The notes below the pieces were generated by a model. The model did not search any database and had not been told where the DNA came from. It saw only the letters and a program-made list of their open reading frames with translations. A stretch of DNA of 50,971 bases from NCBI GenBank assembly GCA_022450585.1, contig JAKUPR010000003.1, positions 6,095 to 57,065 of the forward strand. The letters run 5' to 3'. Below are positions 8,371 through 16,641 of the stretch, one piece after another (the stretch's first letter is position 1; each line of letters begins with the position of its first letter). Origin of the DNA: Anaerolineales bacterium. Its GTDB lineage: Bacteria > Chloroflexota > Anaerolineae > Anaerolineales > UBA11657. A program made the position numbers and the translations under genes.

Positions 8371-9012
8371 CTATGAATGACCTTTCAGCAAATACTCTAA
8401 ATCTTCTGCTAGCTCATGAGGTAGAATCTCGTATGAACGATGAGCGAGAACTAGATTGCCATTTAAGTCGACTACGTATGTCAAGGTTGTGTGGTTGACT
8501 AGATAACCAGCTGCCGAACCCACATCTACTTTCTGGAAATACGCGTTGTAATCTTGGGCCAGATGTTCCAATTCTGCTATTGACCCGCTTAAACCAATGA
8601 ATTCTGAGTTGAACATTGAGAGATGCTTAGCGAGGCGTTCTGGCGTATCCCTTTCCGGGTCGACGGTGATCATAATGAAGCGTATATGTTCGACCTTCTC
8701 CTCCAGAAGATCATGTACTTTGGACCATGTGCCCAATGTGGCTGGACAAGCGTCCGGACAATTAGTAAATCCAAAAAAAAGCAAAACAATCTTACCCCTA
8801 AAATCTCTCAAAGAGACAGTTTGATGATTCTGATCAATAAGAGTGAAATCGGGCGCTGTTACTGGATCCTGGAAACTCATACCGTGAAAAACATATGGTT
8901 TGGGTGCTAATAGAGTGCATCCTACCAGGAGACTGAAAGCCAAGATGACTGTTCCAGCCAGACGGGTGGATGGGAGATGCAGAGCATACTTTGAGTCATG
9001 TATCCTCGTCAT
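8371..9012 (-). CDS. SCO1/SenC-family copper-binding thioredoxin-like lipoprotein
   Basis: Sco proteins deliver copper to, or reduce the cysteines of, the CuA centre of cytochrome c oxidase. The copper ligands are visible: C85 and C89 in FTNCPDACP and His174 in LVNHTTLTYVVD. The thioredoxin-fold strand IVLLFFGFTNC and the segment ITVDPERDTPERL are typical. The N-terminus is a lipoprotein signal with lipobox LVGC (Cys32), placing it on the outer face of the membrane. An AGAGGTG Shine-Dalgarno precedes the ATG. It is followed on the mRNA side by PCuAC and a cupredoxin, so the cluster is a copper-delivery set beside sox genes. Confidence 0.93.
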   Translation of the reverse strand: MTRIHDSKYALHLPSTRLAGTVILAFSLLVGCTLLAPKPYVFHGMSFQDPVTAPDFTLIDQNHQTVSLRDFRGKIVLLFFGFTNCPDACPATLGTWSKVHDLLEEKVEHIRFIMITVDPERDTPERLAKHLSMFNSEFIGLSGSIAELEHLAQDYNAYFQKVDVGSAAGYLVNHTTLTYVVDLNGNLVLAHRSYEILPHELAEDLEYLLKGHS

Positions 9013-9144
9013 GGTTCACCTCTGATCTTGACGGATGTATCATGAATTGAATAGATTCGATGTGGCAAACTTTGTTTGTCCGTCCACAACATAGACTATG
9101 GTTCATCGAAAAAATATCAGGTTATGGTTAGGAGTATTATCGCA

Positions 9145-9735
9145 TCAAGGTTGGGCAACCAACACGTCTACTATAACTTGTCCTGATTGCTCAAACTGTA
9201 GTGCTAGCGGGAAATGGTCATCTTCATGTAAATCCGATTGCAAATCAATCAACATCAGATGATATCCACCAGAAACCAACTCTATACTCCCGTTCGCTGG
9301 TATTTCTATGCCGTTGAGTACTGGACTCATAATCATTAAATCCCCTTCCATGTTTATCTCATGGATTTCCACCGCTTTGGCAAATTCAGAGGTTGCTCCA
9401 AGAAAACGTTCTGCATTCTTGCCGTGATTATGCAGGTTGAGATAGACTGCCGAGTTCGCTCCTTTGAAAGCAGGTCGTGCCCAAAGATTTTGAATTCGCA
9501 ATTCCTCATGGGAGATTGTGACTCCGTCTTTGATACCATCGCTACTCATTGTATGGTCGGCATGGTCGTGTGCAGATTCTCGGCCTATTTGGTTGGCATC
9601 CATACCACTATCTGTGTGGGACACTGTGCACCCAGCAATTGTTATGGCTCCTCCAAGTGATACTATAACAAGCGGGAGTAGTGTTTTTCTAAGTATCACT
9701 GATATTGTTCCGTGTAGTTTAACCATTGTTTTCAT
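9145..9735 (-). CDS. PCu(A)C periplasmic copper chaperone (DUF461 family) lipoprotein
   Basis: PCuAC chaperones bind Cu(I) and hand it to CuA of cytochrome oxidase, usually with Sco. The H-x10-M...H-x-M ligand set is present: His125 and Met136, then His159 and Met161 in GGYHLMLI. The core 'NLWARPAFKGANSAVYLNLHN' is the family signature. A lipobox IAGC (Cys36) anchors it. A His-rich linker (HDHADHTM, about 56-63) between anchor and domain could act as an extra metal-binding site. A strong AAGGGGGA ribosome-binding site precedes the ATG. Next to Sco and a cupredoxin. Confidence 0.9.
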   Translation of the reverse strand: MKTMVKLHGTISVILRKTLLPLVIVSLGGAITIAGCTVSHTDSGMDANQIGRESAHDHADHTMSSDGIKDGVTISHEELRIQNLWARPAFKGANSAVYLNLHNHGKNAERFLGATSEFAKAVEIHEINMEGDLMIMSPVLNGIEIPANGSIELVSGGYHLMLIDLQSDLHEDDHFPLALQFEQSGQVIVDVLVAQP

Positions 9736-9754
9736 GTATCCCCCTTAGTATCCA

Positions 9755-10102
9755 TTATGGGTTAACGGTAAATTGCGTTTCCATTCCAGCTTCCCGATGT
9801 CCGGATAAGTCACAAATCAAAGTATATGTGCCAGGTCTTAATGTTACTGACATGGACTGTGTATCTTGAGGGAGTATCAACTCGATTGTTTCGTCCATGC
9901 CTTCAACAACGAAATTGTGTTCTAAATTACCTGTATTTGTCACCATAAAGGTAACTTCACCTGCCTTAACTTCATCGCGTAGAGGTTCAATTGACCACTC
10001 CCATTGGGTGATTTCAACTAATGGAGGAGATTGTACACAAGCAGTTATTGGGATTGCCAGTATTGCCAGTATTGGCACACTGGGGTTACGAGCGCACTTC
10101 AA
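9755..10102 (-). CDS. Cupredoxin-like type I copper lipoprotein
   Basis: A small blue-copper-type protein that probably shuttles electrons outside the membrane. Numbered from my chosen start, ligands fit a type I site: His62 (LEHNFVVEG), Cys97 (LICDLSG), His102 and Met107 (GHREAGM). The spacing C-x4-H-x4-M is as in plastocyanin and sulfocyanin. The track ORF begins at 10162 with a TTG inside soxB. I prefer the TTG at 10102, which clears the soxB stop and leaves a compact lipoprotein signal ending ITAC. Either start is uncertain. A 9-base repeat (ATTGCCAGT twice) falls inside the signal-peptide coding region. Its place between soxB and copper chaperones suggests it accepts electrons from, or feeds, the Sox/oxidase chain. 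Confidence 0.82.
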   Translation of the reverse strand: MKCARNPSVPILAILAIPITACVQSPPLVEITQWEWSIEPLRDEVKAGEVTFMVTNTGNLEHNFVVEGMDETIELILPQDTQSMSVTLRPGTYTLICDLSGHREAGMETQFTVNP

Positions 10103-10124
10103 TAACTTAATTTGATTACCTCTA

Positions 10125-11810
10125 CTATCCAGTGTCCTGGTATGTTTGGATTGGATGATCAACCATTATAGTTGGATTAGCTTCAATATAATTTATCAGT
10201 TCCTCTACTGCTGGCAGATCTGTCGCTATTGGTTTGTTATCAACTTGTTGCGTTCTCCCGCCCGAGGTGGCAAGACTGTACCATTGATCGTCAGCCAATG
10301 GAGTCCCATTGACGATAGGATTTAGAAGGCGATTGCCATATGTGCCTTGCTTGTGTAAGTTTGCTTTAATGCCACTGCATCTGCTCATGTCCCCGCCTAG
10401 GCGTAACATTGGATCAGGGTTGAAAACATTATCTAGATTATCCTCAATAATGTTTCGTACATCCATGCCAGTAAGTTGTGCTGTGTATAAGGGTGAGGGC
10501 GTAGGCTTCATTGCATTGTAGATATCTTCCACGGAGATTGTCCCGGGCAATAAAGTGGCGCCGAAACGCCATCCTCCTACGCAGCTTAGGTCAGAACCAG
10601 CAATTTCACGATAAGCGTTTGTCACAAAAGCATCTGTAGTTCCCCCAACAAGTGAGTGACGATAGAGGGTCGATTTCGTCTCTCCGATCACTCTCTCTAA
10701 ATCTTGCTGATATGGAAGATATAGATTGTCGATCATTTCGTTGATCTTGTCATCCGGTTCCACTCGTTCAGACAGAACCGGCAGCAGCTTGTGTTGATAT
10801 CCCACCATCTTTCCATTACTTACTTCTATGTCAAGTGCTCCTAGGAACTTTCCATGTGATCCGGATTGCACTATGAGTGTTTTGCCTACTTGTATTGGTG
10901 TCCATAGGATGCCGTGGGTGTGTCCTCCTACAATAACATCTACTCCTTCCAATCGTTCTGCCATGACCATGTCTTGCGGAAGGCCCATGTGAGAAAGCAA
11001 GATAACCAATTGTGCTCCCTCGTTCTCGCGCACTCGGTTTATCTCTGCCTGCAGCTCGATATCACGGTAACCCATGCGCCAATTGGGGTTTAGAGATGGA
11101 TCCTCTGTGGTTAGTAGGCTAAACGGATAGGCTTCTCCTACAATGGCCACACGCAGTCCATCGATGTCTCTTATCAGGCTGGATTGCAGTACACGATCTT
11201 CGAACTCAGTGTCCACGAGATTTTGTGCTAGCACGGCAAAATTGGCCTCAGAAATGCGGTCCAGTAGGACCTTCTTGCCAAGATTAAGCTCCCAGTGCAT
11301 CGTCATGGCATCATAGCCAATGGCATTCATGATATCTACGCAAGCGCGCCCATTGGTCAACATGGCAATTGCTGATCCATACCATGCGTCGCCACTGTCT
11401 AGAAGAAGGGTGCGCTCAGGGTACTTGGCACGTTCATCTTTAATTAATGCTGCCAAATGGGCTAAACCACCTACTTTACCGTATTGATTGGCGAGATCCA
11501 GAAAATCAACGTGGGAACTTAGATAGGCGGCTGCACTTCCGAATTCGATGTTGTTGTCATGCAAGAACTCTCTGCCTAATGGTTCTCTGTGGTAAACGGG
11601 ACGCAACTGGCCGTGTATGTCCCCGGTCCACAAGATGCGTAATGACACTTTGTCTAGGTGTACGGCAGCAATGGACTTCTCGGGCGATTTTGTCTGCTGG
11701 ACAATGTTGTTGTCCGTTCGAGATTTAGTATTCAGGCCGCAAGCACTGAGGCCAGCGGCTATGGTACTTTGGAGAAATCCGCGACGGGTAATGGATTTGG
11801 GTATTCCCAT
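10125..11810 (-). CDS. soxB: SoxB thiosulfohydrolase (5'-nucleotidase/metallophosphatase family)
   Basis: SoxB hydrolyses the terminal sulfonate from the SoxY-bound cysteine persulfide, releasing sulfate. The N-terminus has a Tat signal (TRRGFLQS, 8-15) for folded export. The dimetal site includes TGDIHGQLRPVYHREP (62-77), DSGD (138-141) and GGHTHG near 290. The stretch MHWELNLG (171-178) matches the SoxB-specific HWEF/G box and separates it from ordinary 5'-nucleotidases. At 561 aa it is of normal length. It lies between a YeeE permease (25-base gap) and the cupredoxin, in the same direction as soxZ and soxY. Confidence 0.92.
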   Translation of the reverse strand: MGIPKSITRRGFLQSTIAAGLSACGLNTKSRTDNNIVQQTKSPEKSIAAVHLDKVSLRILWTGDIHGQLRPVYHREPLGREFLHDNNIEFGSAAAYLSSHVDFLDLANQYGKVGGLAHLAALIKDERAKYPERTLLLDSGDAWYGSAIAMLTNGRACVDIMNAIGYDAMTMHWELNLGKKVLLDRISEANFAVLAQNLVDTEFEDRVLQSSLIRDIDGLRVAIVGEAYPFSLLTTEDPSLNPNWRMGYRDIELQAEINRVRENEGAQLVILLSHMGLPQDMVMAERLEGVDVIVGGHTHGILWTPIQVGKTLIVQSGSHGKFLGALDIEVSNGKMVGYQHKLLPVLSERVEPDDKINEMIDNLYLPYQQDLERVIGETKSTLYRHSLVGGTTDAFVTNAYREIAGSDLSCVGGWRFGATLLPGTISVEDIYNAMKPTPSPLYTAQLTGMDVRNIIEDNLDNVFNPDPMLRLGGDMSRCSGIKANLHKQGTYGNRLLNPIVNGTPLADDQWYSLATSGGRTQQVDNKPIATDLPAVEELINYIEANPTIMVDHPIQTYQDTG

Positions 11811-11835
11811 GTCATTCGCTCAACCTATACAAACT

Positions 11836-13005
11836 CTATATTGCTGCCCACTTGCGTGATATCTCATTTGATTGGACTAGCAGATACCAAATTACCAGCA
11901 GGGCAAGTAGAGCGATTGTTGCCCCACCCCAGCCGATAATGTCAGGGAGAAACATGGGTTGACCTAGTTGTTGTGTGAGACCACTGGTCTGCAGTAATCT
12001 ATTGAAGAATGAGGCTGAGAGTGTGTAACAAATTAGTGTCAACCACAGTTTCAAATGCCCCTCACCTGCACGCCAAACAGCGCCAGCCCCACATCCTCCA
12101 GCAATTGTCATTCCAATGCCGAAAATCACTCCTCCGGAGAGAGAACCCATCCAATAGGTTGCTCGTACAAATTCATCTACTCTCTCAATGAGTGTGTATT
12201 TGACAATTGAAAATCCAGCTATACTGATTAACAGGGCGATTAACATCGCCTTCGTGTGACTGGCGTCTCCGGTAAGAAATGGTTCCCGGAAGGCGCGCAC
12301 AAAACAGAGCCTAGATCTTTGACAGATTATGCCAAGAACTATCCCAAACATAAGAATGACGCCGCGATCCGGTGCTATGGAAAATAGATAAGCGACTACG
12401 CTCCCTGCTAGAAATAAGCCTAATCCCAGACCCCACATTCGCTGACGCTTTGGACTAGCTAATCCAAGTCTCTTGCGAATAGGTATTTGTTTCTTATCAT
12501 CTGAAGTGGATTTCCCAATCTGCCATACTAGAATGCGTGTTCCAATTAGGGCTCCAACTACAAGACCTAACCCCATAGCTACACCGTGAAGGCTTAATGC
12601 ACTAGTGCCATTGAAAAAACCACCAATGTTGCACCCGCGGACCAAAACTGCACCAGCTCCTATCATGATTCCACCAATAGCACCTTTGACTAGGTCGCCT
12701 AACGGAGCAGCTCGGATCCCAAATTGTCCAGCCAACATCGCACTTAACACAGCTCCCCCCAGGAGACCAAGATTGATCACCGATCCGGAGCGTAGAAGTG
12801 GGGACAGGGGCTCGGATTGAATGAGGCCCAATTGAGAGAGCATCCAATCCCCCCAGTTCAGTGCGCCGTCTAGAGTACTCCAAGGTTGATGATATATAAA
12901 AAGCATCACATTAAACAAACCAATGAGGATCCCGCCTATCCAAACGGGCCATGGACGCCCAAATGCAAAGTTGAAATCATCACGCAGTTTGTCTTGCAGC
13001 GTCAT
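11836..13005 (-). CDS. YeeE/YedE-family sulfur-compound (thiosulfate) permease
   Basis: A polytopic membrane protein of 389 aa with about nine to ten hydrophobic helices. It carries the conserved cysteine/glycine motifs of the YeeE/YedE (TsuA) family: RGCNIGGFFNG, QRSRLCFVRAFREPF and AGGCGAGAVWRAGEGH. In characterised members, cysteines in these boxes pass thiosulfate through the membrane by S-S-H-S contacts. Beside soxB, soxY and soxZ it probably imports or exports thiosulfate or a sulfane-sulfur intermediate; direction is not known. No strong ribosome-binding site precedes the ATG. Confidence 0.9.
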   Translation of the reverse strand: MTLQDKLRDDFNFAFGRPWPVWIGGILIGLFNVMLFIYHQPWSTLDGALNWGDWMLSQLGLIQSEPLSPLLRSGSVINLGLLGGAVLSAMLAGQFGIRAAPLGDLVKGAIGGIMIGAGAVLVRGCNIGGFFNGTSALSLHGVAMGLGLVVGALIGTRILVWQIGKSTSDDKKQIPIRKRLGLASPKRQRMWGLGLGLFLAGSVVAYLFSIAPDRGVILMFGIVLGIICQRSRLCFVRAFREPFLTGDASHTKAMLIALLISIAGFSIVKYTLIERVDEFVRATYWMGSLSGGVIFGIGMTIAGGCGAGAVWRAGEGHLKLWLTLICYTLSASFFNRLLQTSGLTQQLGQPMFLPDIIGWGGATIALLALLVIWYLLVQSNEISRKWAAI

Positions 13006-13027
13006 GATAAGTGTACCGATTTGAATG

Positions 13028-13513
13028 TCATTTGGAGTTCGCTAAGGTACGTACATACTCTGTAAGTACCTGAAGTTGATCGTCGTCTAATAGCAATTCC
13101 CACGGAGGCATTTCCATGCCTTTGCCAACAGATATGATATTCTTGATTTCCTCATCACTCATCTCTTGAAGTATGGTCAAATTTAGCCCCGATTGAGTAC
13201 TAAGACTTCCTACTGAAGGCCCGTCACCTAAACCTGTGAGACCGTGGCATTTGGCGCAATTGTTGATATACAGTGTCTCGGCATCCATGCTTTCTGCTAG
13301 TTCGGCCATGGAAATCTCAGGTATGCCAAAAAGTTCGTCAATCTCTGTGTCTTCATCGATAGGTTCAACGTTTGAGGTGTCTACGGACATCAAGATATCT
13401 TCATTTACTTGTTGGGCATTACCTTGGCAACCACTCAAGATAGGCATTGTCCAAATCAGCATGGCAGCGAATAATATGGAGCAAGAGTAACGAGTCGATT
13501 TATATTTGTTCAT
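13028..13513 (-). CDS. Monohaem cytochrome c lipoprotein
   Basis: A class I c-type cytochrome of 161 aa. The haem is bound at CAKCH (86-90) and the likely axial methionine is Met133 or Met135 in GKGMEMPPW. A lipobox LSGC (Cys29) anchors it, and an acidic linker (DEDTEIDE) separates anchor from haem domain. Sitting between the permease and soxZ, it is the only haem protein in the sox group here. It may act in electron transfer in place of, or beside, SoxXA, which is absent from the window. That functional link is inference. Confidence 0.9.
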   Translation of the reverse strand: MNKYKSTRYSCSILFAAMLIWTMPILSGCQGNAQQVNEDILMSVDTSNVEPIDEDTEIDELFGIPEISMAELAESMDAETLYINNCAKCHGLTGLGDGPSVGSLSTQSGLNLTILQEMSDEEIKNIISVGKGMEMPPWELLLDDDQLQVLTEYVRTLANSK

Positions 13514-13539
13514 CTATTTGGATACGTGGAACTATGCAT

Positions 13540-13899
13540 TCAAGCATTGTTGAATGCAACAAGCTCGCTGGCTGACACAGTTTCTTTCCTGTGATTTGTA
13601 ACTACAATTTTTATTGGTGCCTCCCGTACAGCACGTATCTTGAAAGCGAGTAGAGGGTTGTCTGAACTCGCAGCATTCATGTGGAATGTGCTAATGGTCT
13701 TGTCTCCATATAAGACTTCTACCGTGCGTACGTAAACCGCTGGCGCAGAGCGTACGAAGCGTTCATAGCGATTCTCAGCAGTCTGAACCAGCTGTAAGCC
13801 AGTGGAAGAAGGATGTTTGATTTTTGCTTTGATCTCAATCACTTCATTCTCACTGATCTCGCGGGGAAGCCTAAGTTTTACACTGAATTCTTCTGTCAT
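13540..13899 (-). CDS. soxZ: SoxZ sulfur-carrier partner protein
   Basis: SoxZ forms a heterodimer with SoxY that carries sulfur intermediates on the SoxY C-terminal cysteine. The 119 aa protein has the immunoglobulin-like pattern of the family, with VKLRLPREISENEVIEIKAKIKHP near the start and KTISTFHMNAASSDNPLLAFKIRA in the second half. It has no signal peptide, as expected, since it is co-exported with Tat-dependent SoxY. An AGGAG ribosome-binding site lies 7 bases before the ATG, and soxY ends 15 bases upstream. Confidence 0.92.
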   Translation of the reverse strand: MTEEFSVKLRLPREISENEVIEIKAKIKHPSSTGLQLVQTAENRYERFVRSAPAVYVRTVEVLYGDKTISTFHMNAASSDNPLLAFKIRAVREAPIKIVVTNHRKETVSASELVAFNNA

Positions 13900-13914
13900 A
13901 ATGATTCTCCTAGG

Positions 13915-14385
13915 TTAACAGCCACCCAGGCTAACTTTCACGTTCTCGCTAGCTACCCACTTACCATGCTTAGTGCATTCAGCTATCGCTATAACCTGAG
14001 TGTCGCCCCCATCCATCCTCATCTGATTTGCTATATAGGCAATCCCATTTCCAGGCGAGAATTCATATAGGCCTTTTCCTACGATCGGGTCATTAAAGCT
14101 TAATATCTGAATTGATTTGACATAATGATCAGGTTCCATTGGGTGATTTTCAACTGCAATTACTATAGGCACATTAGCTCCATCTTCTGCAATAATTGGA
14201 AGACGGATATTGATTATGTGCTCATATTCCAGTTCGTTGGGATCGTTCGAATCCTCTACAAAGTTAAAATGACCACGTTCTTCCGCATGACTTGGACGGA
14301 CTGTCAAGCCTGTAGTAATTCCTGCAACGCCGAGAGCAGCCATCCGTAGAACCTCTCGGCGCGTTATGTGAGATGAAAACACCAT
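13915..14385 (-). CDS. soxY: SoxY sulfur-carrier protein
   Basis: SoxY holds sulfur substrates covalently on a cysteine at its flexible C-terminus. The N-terminus is a Tat signal (THITRREVLRM-like, twin arginines at 9-10). The last residues are VKVSLGGC, so the carrier cysteine is the very last residue; the usual tail is GGC followed by one or two glycines. A GGGAGAAGG ribosome-binding site precedes the ATG. It heads the soxYZ-cytochrome-permease-soxB series and follows a long inverted repeat that could control it. Confidence 0.92.
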   Translation of the reverse strand: MVFSSHITRREVLRMAALGVAGITTGLTVRPSHAEERGHFNFVEDSNDPNELEYEHIINIRLPIIAEDGANVPIVIAVENHPMEPDHYVKSIQILSFNDPIVGKGLYEFSPGNGIAYIANQMRMDGGDTQVIAIAECTKHGKWVASENVKVSLGGC

Positions 14386-14411
14386 AATCCTTCTCCCTTG
14401 CTCAAATCAAC

Positions 14412-14463
14412 AAAAGAATATGATTTGTGAGATTGTGTTATCTCATATAAATCATATTCTTTT
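14412..14463. repeat. Long AT-rich inverted repeat between the beta-propeller gene and soxY
   Basis: Left arm 14412-14433 and right arm 14440-14463 share AAAAGAATATGATTT and TGAGAT, with a 2-base difference in arm length and a 6-base loop. Read on the transcribed minus strand, the stem has A-rich and TTCTTTT flanks, so it could be an (AT-rich) intrinsic terminator for the beta-propeller gene. It could instead be an operator for soxY, whose ATG is 27 bases away. Confidence 0.7.
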
Positions 14464-14508
14464 GTCATCCCGTAAGTTTTGTGCCTACACTACTAATGAC
14501 AATATTGG

Positions 14509-15882
14509 TCAGCTAGGTAGGTCCCCGCACTTTCCATCACTGTCAGTAGACGGCAGATTTTGTGTATTTTTCACATTATCAACTGTCAGTATCTGCTCAC
14601 CACAGAAATAAGGCGCCCACAGGACACCATTAGTTCCAAAGCCGACAACGATGTCGTCTACCCATTCAATAGTTCCACTTTCCTCCACATATTCCAAAAG
14701 CGTCACTGTGTCTCCACCGCGATTAGTGACGATGAACCAGTGACCGTCAGGTGTCCAATGACCATTGTGTGTAGACTTTCCTCCGGTTTCAATCTTATCA
14801 ATAATCTTGTTTTGTGCGCTGTCCAATATTGAAACATGGGAATCCGCTCCATCGTTAGTTACTACTGCCAGTGAGGCCGTGGGGTGGAAATAAGTCGAGT
14901 TTGTGTCTGTTCCAGACTCTAGGGCTTCAACTAATTCTAGTGCACCTATGTCAATGATTCCGAGCTTGCCTATTTTCTTTAGCCCAACGTAGGCGTATTT
15001 GTCATCCGGGCGGAATGCAATGTTGAAAGGACCAGACCCTTCAGGCAATTCAATCTCCTTAATTACTTCTTGTTTCTCGACATCTATGGCGATGATTACA
15101 TTAGCTTTGTCGCAACTGTAAAGAACGACGCTGCCGTCATTGCTCATTTTTCCCGAGCGACATCTTCCTTCTCCTAGGGACTTGACGATTTCTTGAGCAC
15201 TCACGTCGAGCACGTCTACTGAGCCTAGAAGACCGTTGTCCGGGTCATAGCCTTGGTGGCCAATGAAAGCGTATTGACCATCATGACTAAATGTAATGTC
15301 ACGAGAGCGCTGCCCAGTAGTCTCGATCGACGCCACTAACTCTAGTGTGGTCGTATTATGCAAGTGTACGTGTCCACCTTTTTTATCAAGATCTCCATTA
15401 AGCAGTAGTGTCTGGGTTGGACTGAATGCCCCATGGAATGGGTCGTTTATCCCGGTTTGTCCATAGGTGATCTTGTCGGTCCAAGTATCTATCCAGCCAT
15501 AGGCATCATGATCGCCTTTACCCTCAGACTGAAAGTTGATAAATACGTGGCGCATTCCAGGCGCCATCCAGGGATGATGTGGCTGTACGTAAGCAACGCT
15601 AATGAAATGCAGGCCATAATCCTCAGCGTCAGGGTCGATAACGGCAATCTTGCCTTCGGCTTGAACAGGTATATAGAACTTCCCACGCGACATATGAGAA
15701 AGGAGGTCAGCCTGGTTAGGCCACGTCCAGCTATCAGTATAGAAAACAGGTGGCGAACCTTCGAAATCAGTTATTGTAGTCGTAGAGTCTGGTACTGCTG
15801 TGTCCTCAACAGGTTGACATGCCGCAAGTATTAGACTGGGTACAACAAGGTATTTCATCAAACTAATAATGTGTTTATTCAT
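14509..15882 (-). CDS. YVTN/YncE-like beta-propeller lipoprotein
   Basis: A 457 aa secreted lipoprotein (lipobox LAAC, Cys about 21) made of repeated beta-propeller blades. These can be seen in segments such as HDGQYAFIGHQGYDPDNG, NDGSVVLYSCDKAN, PDDKYAYVGLKKIGKLGIIDI, PTASLAVVTNDGADSHVSILD and PDGHWFIVTNRGGDTVTLL. Such proteins occur beside copper and haem enzymes, but I cannot assign a reaction. A His-rich patch (QPHHPWMAPGMRHVF) and several His near GGHVHLHN could bind metal. A GAGGAG ribosome-binding site lies 6 bases before the ATG. Its position just ahead of soxY suggests a role in the same respiratory or sulfur process (inference). Confidence 0.82.
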   Translation of the reverse strand: MNKHIISLMKYLVVPSLILAACQPVEDTAVPDSTTTITDFEGSPPVFYTDSWTWPNQADLLSHMSRGKFYIPVQAEGKIAVIDPDAEDYGLHFISVAYVQPHHPWMAPGMRHVFINFQSEGKGDHDAYGWIDTWTDKITYGQTGINDPFHGAFSPTQTLLLNGDLDKKGGHVHLHNTTTLELVASIETTGQRSRDITFSHDGQYAFIGHQGYDPDNGLLGSVDVLDVSAQEIVKSLGEGRCRSGKMSNDGSVVLYSCDKANVIIAIDVEKQEVIKEIELPEGSGPFNIAFRPDDKYAYVGLKKIGKLGIIDIGALELVEALESGTDTNSTYFHPTASLAVVTNDGADSHVSILDSAQNKIIDKIETGGKSTHNGHWTPDGHWFIVTNRGGDTVTLLEYVEESGTIEWVDDIVVGFGTNGVLWAPYFCGEQILTVDNVKNTQNLPSTDSDGKCGDLPS

Positions 15883-16435
15883 TTTCTTCTCCTCAATCCA
15901 TCCTTATATATATGATCATGGTTACTTAGTTACTACTTGAGAGTTACTGTATTGGCTGCTAGCACGTGATGTATGTGCAATATATATACCGGCGAAGCAT
16001 CCCTGAGATGCGAAACTAGGGAAAAACCACATGCATGGTAAGCCGAACGATATCCTGTTGATTTTTGTGTACTAATTACCATAGTTTTTCTCTAATGCTA
16101 TCATTTACCTTAACAAATAAAGGCCAAACGGTTGAAGTAAAGCGGGCGTAATAACCGCATGGAAGGCAGCCCGCTCTTCCCCGTCTGGCCTCTCAAGGCA
16201 GCTCGATGGCTGCCACTAGCTTGGCCTGTCTAATTTAGATCGAGGGGCGGATCAGCGCTGTCCCTCCGTACACATGCAGATTAGATTTACCATATGTGCT
16301 TTCACCTGATGTTGCCTAATAATATCTTGCTGTCACAGTCATAGTGTAATTACGACCGGTCTGTATTATATGGTTTTGGCAGTAATTGTCAAATCGAGTT
16401 TTGTATGTGCTTTTGGTGAAGAAGAGTAACTTTGT
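15883..16435. other. Intergenic region between the beta-propeller gene and tRNA-Val
   Basis: A 553-base gap with no convincing coding frame. Its left part holds the leader of the beta-propeller gene. The centre (16121-16266) is GC-richer and packed with inverted repeats, listed separately as a possible structured RNA. The right part is AT-rich and featureless to my eye. Confidence 0.6.
16121..16266. ncRNA. Possible structured RNA or complex terminator of unknown class
   Basis: Four inverted repeats lie in tandem: AGGCCAAACGG (16121-16131) with CCGTCTGGCCT (16181-16191), enclosing AGCGGGC (16141-16147) with GCCCGCT (16169-16175). GGCAGC (16197-16202) pairs with GCTGCC (16209-16214), and GAGGG (16242-16246) with CCCTC (16262-16266). 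AGGCCAA can alternatively pair with TTGGCCT (16221-16227), a switch-like choice. On the minus strand the first hairpin is followed by TTTATTTGTT, so a terminator after tRNA-Val is also possible. I compared it by memory with SRP RNA, tmRNA, RNase P and common riboswitches and found no match. Strand is undecided. Confidence 0.4.
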
Positions 16436-16508
16436 GGGCAGGACAGGACTCGAACCTGCGACCTCTTCTTTGTAAGAGAAGCGCTCTAACCAGCTGAGCT
16501 ACCCGCCC
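16436..16508 (-). tRNA. tRNA-Val (anticodon UAC)
   Basis: The minus strand folds as a complete cloverleaf of 73 bases. The acceptor GGGCGGG pairs with CCTGCCC (one G-T), the D stem is GCTC/GAGC, the anticodon stem CTTCT/AGAAG carries loop CTTACAA, and the T arm is GCAGG-TTCGAGT-CCTGT. Loop positions 34-36 are TAC, which reads valine GTA codons. The 3' CCA is not encoded. Confidence 0.97.
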
Positions 16509-16613
16509 GAACACTGTTTCATAGTTTACCATACTGGCTCTGCACCTAAATATATGGTTTTTGCGGTCTTTAGAAAATGGCAGGATTCATGCAGCGATGG
16601 TAATTCTGTACCC

Positions 16614-16641
16614 TTGACAATCTGCAAATCACTAGTAATAT
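16614..16641 (+). promoter_or_regulatory. Strong predicted promoter for the regulator/antiterminator pair
   Basis: Consensus TTGACA (16614-16619) and TAATAT (16636-16641) are separated by 16 bases, 48 bases before the start codon of the winged-helix gene. The -10 box runs directly into the inverted-repeat operator candidate at 16637-16671. Confidence 0.65.

Noticed and set aside
16141-16200. Possible signal recognition particle RNA (GGAAGGCAGCC resembles GGAAGGAAGCAGCC)
   Set aside because: The partner strand GTCAGG is absent and the pairing around the tetraloop does not fit the SRP fold on either strand.
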